A DNA stretch of 9,203 bases, from NCBI GenBank assembly GCA_946183895.1, contig CAMHDX010000023.1, forward strand, positions 1 to 9,203, given 5' to 3'. The DNA comes from an uncultured Porphyromonadaceae bacterium. GTDB lineage: Bacteria; Bacteroidota; Bacteroidia; Bacteroidales; Muribaculaceae. The position numbers were made by a program, and so were the translations under genes. Position 1 is the first letter of the stretch. Every line of letters starts with the position of its first letter. A model generated the notes under the pieces. That model did not search any database. It saw only the letters and a program-made list of their open reading frames with translations, and was not told where the DNA came from. Below are positions 1-6,210 of the stretch, piece by piece.

Positions 1-108
1 CATTAAAAAGTTAGTTTGTTCATATTGAAGGCAACCGATTTTTTTGCCAACGTGGCGAGCGTGAAGTCATGCGCGCCATTTCATTTGATGATTAATCGGT
101 TTGCGATG

Positions 109-116
109 CAAAGTTA
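109..116 (-). promoter_or_regulatory. Candidate leftward Bacteroidota promoter (-7 box)
   Basis: Read on the minus strand, this is TAACTTTG, an exact match to the Bacteroidota -7 consensus TAnnTTTG. It is followed by GCAT and preceded by an A/T palindrome (AAAAATTTTT, 121-130). The same context, ATGCAAAGTTA then A or C then GCAAAAA on the plus strand, recurs at the NTPase promoter near 6093-6110. No TTG sits at the usual distance for the -33 box; the nearest, at 131-133, is too close. If active, it would start transcription near position 103 and drive a gene whose start lies at or beyond the left edge. A minus-strand ATG occupies positions 3-1. The rest of 1-265 shows no gene and no clear rightward promoter for aroA. 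Confidence 0.45.
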
Positions 117-265
117 AGCAAAAAATTTTTCAATTACTTGCTATAAAAGGCACGTTTTTTTATGAAACAATCATGAGTCGCCAATTCCTCAAAGTTTGCT
201 GCCTATAACCAAATTAGCGGCTCGCATGACAATACAGCGGCTAAATCCTCGTTTCTATCATATCT

Positions 266-1519
266 ATGTCAACTGATAATATCATCATTAACGGGGCGCG
301 CGATGTGAGGGAGCTCACTGTGTTGCTGCCGTCAAGCAAGAGCCTGAGTGCGAGGGCTCTGCTCATTAGTGCGCTGACCGAGGGCGGTACCATGCCCATA
401 GGCATAGCTCGCTGTGATGACACTGATGCCCTGCGCCGGGGGTTAGAGGTAACAAGCGGCACTATTGACGTGGGCGCCGCGGGCACGGCGATGAGATTTC
501 TCACCGCCTATCACGCCGTGAGCGAGCGGCACGATGTGGTCATTGACGGTACCGAGCGTATGCGCCAGCGGCCCATCGGCGTACTCGTTGATGCCCTGCG
601 CAGTGCCGGCTGCAGCGTAGACTACCTCGGTGTTGAGGGATTCCCGCCGGTGCGCGTCAAGGGGTGCAAGTTAAGCGGCATTGATGTGGCGATGCGCGGC
701 GACGTGAGTTCGCAGTATGTGAGCGCGATGATGATGATTGCGCCGTGCTGTGGCGGCGGGACCCTGCGGCTGACCACTACGCTGACGTCGCGCCCCTACG
801 TCGAGATGACGGCGGCACTCATGCGACACTATGGCGCCGAGGTCACAGTTGCCGACGATGCCATCAGCGTTGGCACGGCAATGTACACGCCGCGCGAGTA
901 CGCCATCGAGCCCGACTGGAGTGCCGCCGGCTACTGGCTCGCCGTCGCCGCCTTGATGCCCGGCATGCGCGTCACACTGCCGGGACTGAGCACCTGCAGC
1001 CTGCAGGGCGACGCACGACTGGTCCAAGTCATGAGTTCGCTGGGCGTGACCACCAGTGACAACGGCACGATGGTGGTCGCAGAGCATAGCAATGCCCCAC
1101 AATGCGCCTGTCCGCTCGCCATTGACCTCGCCGACATGCCCGACGCCGCACAAACCATCGTGGTGACCGCCTGCCTGCTGGGCAGGAGGTTCAACATCAC
1201 CGGGCTGGGCACATTGCGCATCAAGGAGACCGACAGGCTGCAGGCACTGTGCGACGAGTTGCGCAAGGTGGGCTACATCCTGCATGCCACAACCGACAGC
1301 ATCAGCTGGGACGGCGCGCGCTCCGAGCCGCTCACCACTGCAGTCATCGACACCTACAAGGACCACCGCATGGCGATGTCCATGTCACTGACAGGACTAC
1401 GCCGACGCGGTATAGTGATTACCGACGCCGGCGTAGTGTCAAAGTCCTATCCTGACTACTGGGACGAGTTCGCGCGAGTGGCGAATGTCGCGCCCTATCA
1501 CCAGGCAAACATGGGATAG
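266..1519 (+). CDS. aroA: 3-phosphoshikimate 1-carboxyvinyltransferase (EPSP synthase)
   Basis: This cytoplasmic enzyme of the shikimate pathway transfers the enolpyruvyl group of PEP to shikimate-3-phosphate, giving EPSP on the way to chorismate and aromatic amino acids. At 417 residues it has the normal family length. The hallmark motifs are present in order: LPSSKS with substrate-binding Lys25 and Arg30; GAAGTAMR (70-77); RMRQRPI (98-104) with Arg102; [10 protein letters not shown] (145-154) with Gln150; DMPDAAQT (290-297) with Asp293, equivalent to the catalytic Asp313 of E. coli; IKETDR (319-324); DHRMAM (366-371); and KSYPDY (393-398) with Lys393. All residues expected to bind PEP or shikimate-3-phosphate at these motifs are conserved, so the enzyme should be active. 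The ATG at 266 is chosen because the PSSKS motif sits at the usual distance from it. No Shine-Dalgarno is visible, as is usual in Bacteroidota. The last 22 bp overlap the end of the convergent glyA. Confidence 0.97.
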   Translation: MSTDNIIINGARDVRELTVLLPSSKSLSARALLISALTEGGTMPIGIARCDDTDALRRGLEVTSGTIDVGAAGTAMRFLTAYHAVSERHDVVIDGTERMRQRPIGVLVDALRSAGCSVDYLGVEGFPPVRVKGCKLSGIDVAMRGDVSSQYVSAMMMIAPCCGGGTLRLTTTLTSRPYVEMTAALMRHYGAEVTVADDAISVGTAMYTPREYAIEPDWSAAGYWLAVAALMPGMRVTLPGLSTCSLQGDARLVQVMSSLGVTTSDNGTMVVAEHSNAPQCACPLAIDLADMPDAAQTIVVTACLLGRRFNITGLGTLRIKETDRLQALCDELRKVGYILHATTDSISWDGARSEPLTTAVIDTYKDHRMAMSMSLTGLRRRGIVITDAGVVSKSYPDYWDEFARVANVAPYHQANMG

Positions 1520-2778
1520 AGGTTCATCAGCTCGGTCACATCATGACGCACCGCGGCAATGACGCCCTGGTCTTCGGGCGCATGCAGCACGCGGTCGATG
1601 AGGTCGACGATGACCGGCATCACATCCTCCTTCATGCCACGTGTGGTGATTGCCGGAGTGCCCAGTCGCAAGCCGCTGGTCTGGAAGGCGCTGCGGTCGT
1701 CAAATGGCACCATATTCTTGTTAGCGGTGATGCCGGCTGCCACGAGCGACGCCTCGGCGAGCTTGCCGGTGAGCTCGGGGAACTTGGTGCGCAGGTCCAC
1801 CAGGATGCAGTGGTTGTCGGTGCCGCCGCTGCAAATCTTGTAACCACGCTCAATCAGCGCTTGAGCCATGGCGCGCGCGTTGGTGCGCACCTGGGTAGCA
1901 TAGTCCTTCCACTCGGGCTGTAGCGCCTCGCCAAAGGCGACCGCCTTAGCAGCAATGACATGCTCCAGCGGACCGCCCTGCACACCGGGGAACACGGCAC
2001 TGTCGAGCAGGCTGCTCATCATGCGGGTCTCGCCCTTCTTGGTCTTCTTGCCCCACGGGTTCTCAAAGTCCTTGCCCATCAAGATGATGCCGCCGCGCGG
2101 TCCGCGCAGGGTCTTGTGGGTCGTGCTGGTGACAATGTGGGCATACTGCAGCGGATTGTTGAGCAGGCCGGCAGCGATGAGACCGGCGGGGTGCGCCATG
2201 TCGATGAGCAGGATTGCCCCGACACGGTCGGCAATGTCGCGCATGCGGGCATAGTCCCACTCGCGGCTGTAAGCACTCGCGCCGCCCACAATCAGCCGCG
2301 GGCGCTCGCGCAGAGCCACCTCCTCCATCATGTCGTAGTCCACAAGCCCATTGTCGGCACGCACATTATACTCCACCTGGTGGTAGACGATGCCCGAGAA
2401 GTTAACCGGGCTGCCGTGACTCAAGTGGCCACCGTGAGCCAAGTTCAGACCCATGAACGTGTCACCGGGATTGAGGCATGCCATGAACACTGCCATGTTG
2501 GCCTGCGCGCCGCTGTGAGGCTGCACGTTGGCATACTCGGCGCCGAATAGTGCCTTCACCCGCGCTATGGCAAGGCGCTCGCTCTCGTCAACATGCTGGC
2601 AACCGCCGTAATAGCGGTGGCCGGGGTACCCCTCGGCATACTTGTTGGTGAGGCAACTGCCCATGGCGCGCATCACCTGGTCACTCACAAAGTTCTCGCT
2701 GGCTATCAACTCGATGCCATGCAGTTGGCGCTGATGTTCACGCTCAATAATGTCAAAGATTTCGTAGTCGGGTTTCAT
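1498..2778 (-). CDS. glyA: Serine hydroxymethyltransferase
   Basis: This PLP enzyme interconverts serine plus tetrahydrofolate with glycine plus 5,10-methylene-tetrahydrofolate. It is the main source of one-carbon units for purine, thymidylate and methionine synthesis and acts in the cytoplasm as a homo-oligomer. The 426 residues cover the full family length. Visible motifs are IELIASENF (22-30), [15 protein letters not shown] (45-59), QPHSGAQAN (86-94), LSHGSPVN (119-126), [10 protein letters not shown] (191-200) with Asp193 pairing the PLP ring, and [13 protein letters not shown] (218-230), in which Lys222 should form the Schiff base. A basic stretch, [14 protein letters not shown] (241-254), follows the active-site loop. 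The ATG at 2778 is preceded by CAGGAT, a weak ribosome-binding-like sequence. The gene converges on aroA with a 22-bp overlap. Directly upstream is the terminator of the OMP gene, so glyA probably uses its own promoter. Confidence 0.97.
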   Translation of the reverse strand: MKPDYEIFDIIEREHQRQLHGIELIASENFVSDQVMRAMGSCLTNKYAEGYPGHRYYGGCQHVDESERLAIARVKALFGAEYANVQPHSGAQANMAVFMACLNPGDTFMGLNLAHGGHLSHGSPVNFSGIVYHQVEYNVRADNGLVDYDMMEEVALRERPRLIVGGASAYSREWDYARMRDIADRVGAILLIDMAHPAGLIAAGLLNNPLQYAHIVTSTTHKTLRGPRGGIILMGKDFENPWGKKTKKGETRMMSSLLDSAVFPGVQGGPLEHVIAAKAVAFGEALQPEWKDYATQVRTNARAMAQALIERGYKICSGGTDNHCILVDLRTKFPELTGKLAEASLVAAGITANKNMVPFDDRSAFQTSGLRLGTPAITTRGMKEDVMPVIVDLIDRVLHAPEDQGVIAAVRHDVTELMNLYPMFAW

Positions 2779-2793
2779 ATCCTGTATTAGTGT

Positions 2794-2838
2794 AAAAAGA
2801 AATTTGCGTCACTCACATTGGTTTGTGACGCAAATTTC
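2794..2838 (-). terminator. Rho-independent terminator of the OMP gene
   Basis: A perfect 14-bp inverted repeat pairs GAAATTTGCGTCAC (2799-2812) with GTGACGCAAATTTC (2825-2838) around a 12-nt loop (2813-2824). In the leftward direction the stem is followed at once by five T residues (rc of 2794-2798), as in an intrinsic terminator. It begins 31 nt past the OMP stop codon and ends about 20 nt before the glyA start. The plus direction also has a T-rich tract (2841-2851), but no rightward gene ends here. Confidence 0.75.
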
Positions 2839-2861
2839 CTAATTATTTTTTACTTGTGCAA
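2831..2861 (-). promoter_or_regulatory. glyA: Tentative glyA promoter overlapping the terminator stem
   Basis: On the minus strand a TTG (rc of 2859-2861) is followed after 20 nt by GAAATTTG (rc of 2831-2838), which matches the -7 consensus TAnnTTTG except for the first base. The 20-nt spacing equals that of the better promoter at 6096-6126. Transcription would start near 2825, inside the hairpin loop side, leaving a leader of roughly 45 nt before the glyA ATG. Such an RNA would lack the first arm of the terminator and so would not be terminated by it. The -7 mismatch and weak -33 context keep this tentative. Confidence 0.3.
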
Positions 2862-2869
2862 GAGTTGCC

Positions 2870-4315
2870 TCAGAATTTATAGTCCAGACCGATGCCAAAC
2901 ACCTTGTTGGTGCGCTTGAAGATATCGGTGCCGGCGGGCATCGCCGGATTGTTCAGGTAGTGCTCCTGCTCGCGCTTGTAATTCTTGTAGTTGGTCCAGA
3001 AATAGGCAACGTTGAGGCGCATGTGGCTGTTGATGTTCACCGCGCCGCCAAAGCCCAGCGAGTAGCTGTCGCAGGCAAACGAGGTGTGGCTCTGGAAGTC
3101 ATCGCTCAGACCGTAGTCGGTGTTCTGGAAGCCGCCACTGATGGTGAAGATGCGGTTGATATCCCACTCCAAACCTGCCAGAATCTCATGAGTGCCGTGT
3201 GTGAGGTACTTCTGCTTGTCGCCTGCCATGCCCGCGTGCTTGTCGTCGTAGAAGTGATACTCCACGGCGGCGCGCAGCTTCTTGGGCAAAATCTCATATC
3301 CGGCGGCGAGATAGAGCACGCCGGGCAGGTCGTTGGGGGTGTTCACGCCATGCTTGTAGGGCTCCATCGATGCCGACAGGTCATCGGAGTGCTCACCCAG
3401 GGCCTCGGTGACGAGCTCCTTGGTGTTATTCTCGATATTGAGGTTGGTCTTGAACTCATACTTCGCCGCCAGCGAGAGGCCTTTCCACCTGAAGTTCACA
3501 CCGAGGATGGGGGTGACGCCCCAGCCGGTCTGGTCGGTGTTGAGCGCGATGTTGGTCAGACCGCCCTCAGCGCCGATTTTCTGCACCAACGGCAGGTAGG
3601 CAGCCTGCTGCTCGGCGGGCAACGTGGCGATTGCCGCGGCTACCTTCTGGGTGATTGCGCTGTTCAGGCTCGCTTTCACGTGACCCTTGTAGTTGCCGTT
3701 GAAGTAGTTGACGCGCAGTCCGGCGAACGCACTCAGGTTCTTCGTAATCTGGTAGGAACCGCCCAACTGACCGCCGAAGATGTACTGGCGACCCTTCATT
3801 GCCGAGTTAATTGAGTACATATCCGGAGTGAGAGCGTCCGCACCCAACATAGCCTTCAGGCTTGGCTGCGCGGCCAGCATCTGCGCCGTCTTGCTGTAGA
3901 TACCCGCCATCACCGACGCGTCAAACAGCGACAGACCGTCCTCAAAGTTGCACTTGCCGCCGCCACCGATGATGCCAAAGAACGCGCTGGCAGCCCAGCG
4001 ATTGCGCTTATACACGGCATACAGGCTGGGAATGACCGGTGCGGTCGCCTTGCCGTTATATTCGCGCCATGTGGAGTGGTCAGGGTTGGTGTAGGCAAAC
4101 ATCGGGAACGATGACTCCACGTCGCGCGTCTGGAAGGCGCTCTGGATATTAAGGGAAAGCGTCCAACCCTCGTGGTCGATAAACGCCGTGCCGGCAGGGT
4201 TGCTAAAGACGGCGACGCTCTGGTTGGTGTTGTGCAACAAGCCGCCGGCATGACTGCTCAAGCCTGCTGATATCGCGATAGTTGACGCTAAAACAAATCT
4301 CACAATCTTCTTCAT
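2870..4315 (-). CDS. FadL/OmpP1/TodX-family outer-membrane beta-barrel protein
   Basis: This is probably a 14-stranded outer-membrane barrel for uptake of hydrophobic molecules. The family includes the long-chain fatty acid channel FadL, and Bacteroidota members are often labelled hemin receptors without proof. The product is 481 residues. Residues 1-23 (MKKIVRFVLASTIAISAGLSSHA) form a typical signal peptide, with cleavage expected before GGLLHN. The mature N-terminus, GGLLHNTNQSVAVFSNPAG, has the family's plug signature ending in NPAG (39-42). Alternating aromatic strands run to a C-terminal GIGLDYKF, whose final Phe fits the barrel-assembly signal. Two Ala/Leu/Gln-rich, probably helical segments (about 134-159 and 215-251) look like periplasmic or extracellular inserts. 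I prefer the ATG at 4315 over an in-frame ATG at 4372, because the upstream extension has no signal sequence and would contain the promoter box at 4355-4362. The substrate cannot be told from the sequence. A terminator separates it from glyA. Confidence 0.82.
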   Translation of the reverse strand: MKKIVRFVLASTIAISAGLSSHAGGLLHNTNQSVAVFSNPAGTAFIDHEGWTLSLNIQSAFQTRDVESSFPMFAYTNPDHSTWREYNGKATAPVIPSLYAVYKRNRWAASAFFGIIGGGGKCNFEDGLSLFDASVMAGIYSKTAQMLAAQPSLKAMLGADALTPDMYSINSAMKGRQYIFGGQLGGSYQITKNLSAFAGLRVNYFNGNYKGHVKASLNSAITQKVAAAIATLPAEQQAAYLPLVQKIGAEGGLTNIALNTDQTGWGVTPILGVNFRWKGLSLAAKYEFKTNLNIENNTKELVTEALGEHSDDLSASMEPYKHGVNTPNDLPGVLYLAAGYEILPKKLRAAVEYHFYDDKHAGMAGDKQKYLTHGTHEILAGLEWDINRIFTISGGFQNTDYGLSDDFQSHTSFACDSYSLGFGGAVNINSHMRLNVAYFWTNYKNYKREQEHYLNNPAMPAGTDIFKRTNKVFGIGLDYKF

Positions 4316-4354
4316 AAAATTCAAATAATCTTCAATAATCTTACAAATCGGCGA

Positions 4355-4362
4355 CAAAATTA
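4355..4362 (-). promoter_or_regulatory. Candidate promoter -7 box of the OMP gene
   Basis: The minus strand reads TAATTTTG, an exact TAnnTTTG match, 39 nt before the OMP ATG at 4315. It lies between that ATG and the terminator of the NTPase gene (4395-4417), exactly where a promoter is needed. No convincing TTG is present at the -33 distance. The leader between box and ATG is AT-rich and has no Shine-Dalgarno. Confidence 0.5.
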
Positions 4363-4394
4363 TAACGCACATTTAAATTACGTTACTAAAACTT

Positions 4395-4417
4395 AAAAAA
4401 AACGCCCCAAAAGGGCG
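4395..4417 (-). terminator. Rho-independent terminator of the P-loop NTPase gene
   Basis: On the minus strand a CGCCC/GGGCG stem (4403-4407 pairing with 4413-4417) closes a 5-nt loop. It is followed directly by eight T residues (rc of 4395-4402). It lies 74 nt past the NTPase stop codon and upstream of the OMP promoter, so it should insulate the two leftward genes. A weaker AACTTG/CAAGTT inverted repeat at 4451-4471 lies between the stop codon and this terminator. Confidence 0.85.
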
Positions 4418-4490
4418 AAAACGCAAAATTGTTACACATTTTAACAAATCAACTTGCCTTGTTTACAAGTTTTAACGAGGTCGACCGGTT

Positions 4491-6071
4491 TCAACTGCCG
4501 TGGAAGTACTCCAGCAATTTGCCCTTGTTGTCACAACTGTCGGGCAACAACACTCCCGAGGCACCGAGCACATCGCCTATCAGCTGGGCAGAGCCGAAGC
4601 ACAGCCGCTCAACCGGGCGCGTGGCGCCTTTAAACAATGTGGCACTGGCATGACCATAAATCTTGAAGGCAGTGTCGATGGGGGTCGACGCGAAGTAGAC
4701 ATGGGGCGGTAACGCTGTCGCTTGGCCCACAATGCCCTGCTCGCGAGTGTGGGTCGAGCTGGCAAACGAGTAGACGCGCGCCATGATGTGGTCGCCGATG
4801 GCATTGGGCCTGCCGGCATGGTCGGTACTATTCACCACGTAGGTGTCAGGCGAATTGAAGTATGCCTCCTCCTGGTCGGTGACGCGCCTCACCATCTCAA
4901 GGATGTCCTGCTTTAACAAGTCGGGATTATCCACATTTGGACTGTCAACTGCCGATGTCAGCCATTGCCACAGCGACTGCGCGTCAACCTCGGGCAACGG
5001 GCGGCGCGCGATGGCACGCGACAACATCAGCACAAACACCGAATACACCACATCGGCATCGCCATTGCAACGCGTGTATAGCGCGCGATACAACTGCTGG
5101 GGCATGATGCTGTCCATGCCCTTGAAGGCGAGGTACCAGCGCTTGGGCGAGCATTGACTGTCACTCACCAGCGCCAGCGTGCCCGAGAGCATGTCATAGA
5201 AGATAGTCGTGCTCGTGGAATCGGCAACCGGCACCACACGCTCGCTAAGCGGCATCGCGCACTTGTCACAAAAGATGACATCGGTGGCGGCATAGGTGAA
5301 GTAGAGGTAATAGAAGTTGCGCAGATGGATATTCTCAATCGCCTCGCGAGTGATTTCGCTGCCCACAGCATCACTCACAGCCGGCCCTATCAAGTCCCAC
5401 GCGTCGACAATCGCGTTGAGCGCCGTGTCGGTGACGAACTCAAAGAAGTGGTTAATCAGATAGTTGCCGCTAACAGCCCTGCTCGCAGCCTGGTCGAGCG
5501 TATAGCCCTGAGCGGCAAGGCTCTCGGCCACCTCGGCATCGGTGCGGTAACGCTCCACCCCGCCGGCATGCTCGGCGCTCTCGCCCACCGCGGTCTCAGA
5601 GCCGATGGGCTTGCTGAAATGGATTGTTCGCTGCGTTTGACCATCGCGACACCATGAGCGCACCTCAAAGTTGGCACCCTCGTGACGCAGCAACTCGTTC
5701 TTGATGTGCTTGAACACATCGAGCGTTGACGGCACAAAGCACTCACCCGGAATGTCAAGAAACTCAAAACGGCACACATCGTCGCCGGCCAGCGACAACG
5801 TCACGGCAAAGTGGGTGCGGCACGCGAACATCTTGCTGCGCTCGATTGACCCCGTCGGGCCTGACGTGCGCTGCCGCAGGTCGTCAAAGTCCATGAAGCC
5901 CGGCACACCGGTCACATCGTAGCCCATCCGATACTGCAACGCCGCGGCAATGTCCTGCAACAAGTAGGTCTTGCCACTGGTAGTCGCTCCCACCAGCGCC
6001 ATGCGCACCGTGGGGCAAGACTTGCCCAGCAACCGGTCAACACTTCTCTTTATCCGTTTTAGCACATTCAT
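4491..6071 (-). CDS. P-loop NTPase of unknown function, probably TRAFAC GTPase-like
   Basis: I do not recognise a named family. The 526-residue product has no signal peptide or clear membrane segment and is probably cytoplasmic. After a basic N-terminus (KRIKRSVDRLLGK) comes a strand and Walker A, MALVGATTSGKT (24-35), with Lys34 and Thr35. A second strand ends in FEFLDIPGE (102-110), whose DxPG matches a G3/Walker B motif. Between this and the next core strand, ATDVIFCDKC (262-271), is an insert of about 150 residues. WYLAFKGMD (312-320) sits where a G4 motif ([NT]KxD) would be, but its spacing is K-x-x-D. VYFASTPID (458-466) could be the following strand and G5 region. This layout resembles the YcjX and double-GTPase types of P-loop protein, but that is inference. 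The ATG at 6071 is chosen over one at 6161, because the extension would contain the promoter box at 6096-6103 and the protein's sense begins at MNVLKR. CGAAGAGGCC precedes the start. The gene is monocistronic, divergent from the PorE-like gene. Confidence 0.72.
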   Translation of the reverse strand: MNVLKRIKRSVDRLLGKSCPTVRMALVGATTSGKTYLLQDIAAALQYRMGYDVTGVPGFMDFDDLRQRTSGPTGSIERSKMFACRTHFAVTLSLAGDDVCRFEFLDIPGECFVPSTLDVFKHIKNELLRHEGANFEVRSWCRDGQTQRTIHFSKPIGSETAVGESAEHAGGVERYRTDAEVAESLAAQGYTLDQAASRAVSGNYLINHFFEFVTDTALNAIVDAWDLIGPAVSDAVGSEITREAIENIHLRNFYYLYFTYAATDVIFCDKCAMPLSERVVPVADSTSTTIFYDMLSGTLALVSDSQCSPKRWYLAFKGMDSIMPQQLYRALYTRCNGDADVVYSVFVLMLSRAIARRPLPEVDAQSLWQWLTSAVDSPNVDNPDLLKQDILEMVRRVTDQEEAYFNSPDTYVVNSTDHAGRPNAIGDHIMARVYSFASSTHTREQGIVGQATALPPHVYFASTPIDTAFKIYGHASATLFKGATRPVERLCFGSAQLIGDVLGASGVLLPDSCDNKGKLLEYFHGS

Positions 6072-6095
6072 GGCCTCTTCGTGATGATAATCATG

Positions 6096-6126
6096 CAAAG
6101 TTACGCAAAAATTTAATAAAAACCAA
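6096..6126 (-). promoter_or_regulatory. Promoter of the P-loop NTPase gene
   Basis: On the minus strand a TTG (rc of 6124-6126) is followed after exactly 20 nt by TAACTTTG (rc of 6096-6103), a perfect match to the Bacteroidota -7 consensus. Transcription should start near 6090, leaving a leader of about 20 nt before the ATG at 6071. This is the best-formed promoter in the window, and it decides the start codon of the NTPase gene. Confidence 0.7.
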
Positions 6127-6179
6127 CACACCGCACCTGATTTCATAATAAACCTCAACATTGCTCGTTAAAAAAGTTA

Positions 6180-6206
6180 GCGTGCACGCGCTATTTAATG
6201 ACGTCA
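6180..6206. repeat. Two short perfect palindromes before the PorE-like gene
   Basis: GCGTGCACGC (6180-6189) is a perfect 10-bp palindrome and TGACGTCA (6199-6206) a perfect 8-bp palindrome, which ends 4 nt before the ATG at 6211. No TAnnTTTG box is visible on the plus strand between 6104 and 6210, so the rightward promoter is unidentified. These palindromes could be regulator-binding sites, or chance. Confidence 0.35.
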
Positions 6207-6210
6207 AATA

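Noticed and set aside
3..14. Near-repeat of an AAAAAGTTAG string at the left edge and at 6171-6180
   Set aside because: The 10-nt A-rich match is easily due to chance in AT-rich gaps. The runs differ by one A, and no promoter spacing supports a shared function.
30..48. GGCAA/TTGCC inverted repeat with a T-run in the loop
   Set aside because: The stem is only 5 bp with a 9-nt loop and no following T tract in the outgoing strand, so it is not a convincing terminator or riboswitch.
20..79. A 19-codon minus-strand frame starting MARMTSRSPRW in the possible leftward leader
   Set aside because: It is too short to support as a gene, has no clear ribosome-binding site and is not a recognised leader peptide. 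The leftward transcript itself is only inferred.
475..498. Ala in AroA where E. coli has Asn (GAAGTAMR instead of GNAGTAMR)
   Set aside because: I believe this form is common in Bacteroidota EPSP synthases, and the flanking catalytic residues are intact, so it is not evidence of altered function.
671..1366. Open frame of 231 codons on the minus strand
   Set aside because: It is a shadow of aroA on the opposite strand, with a low-complexity translation rich in His, Gln, Gly and Ala and no domain.
2960..3814. Open frame of 284 codons on the plus strand
   Set aside because: It is antisense to the well-supported OMP gene and is kept open by the GC-rich third positions of that gene. The translation is Val/Gly/Leu-rich and has no recognisable motif.
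4451..4471. AACTTG/CAAGTT hairpin after the NTPase stop codon
   Set aside because: It is a weak AT-rich 6-bp stem without a good T tract; the terminator at 4395-4417 explains the 3' end better.
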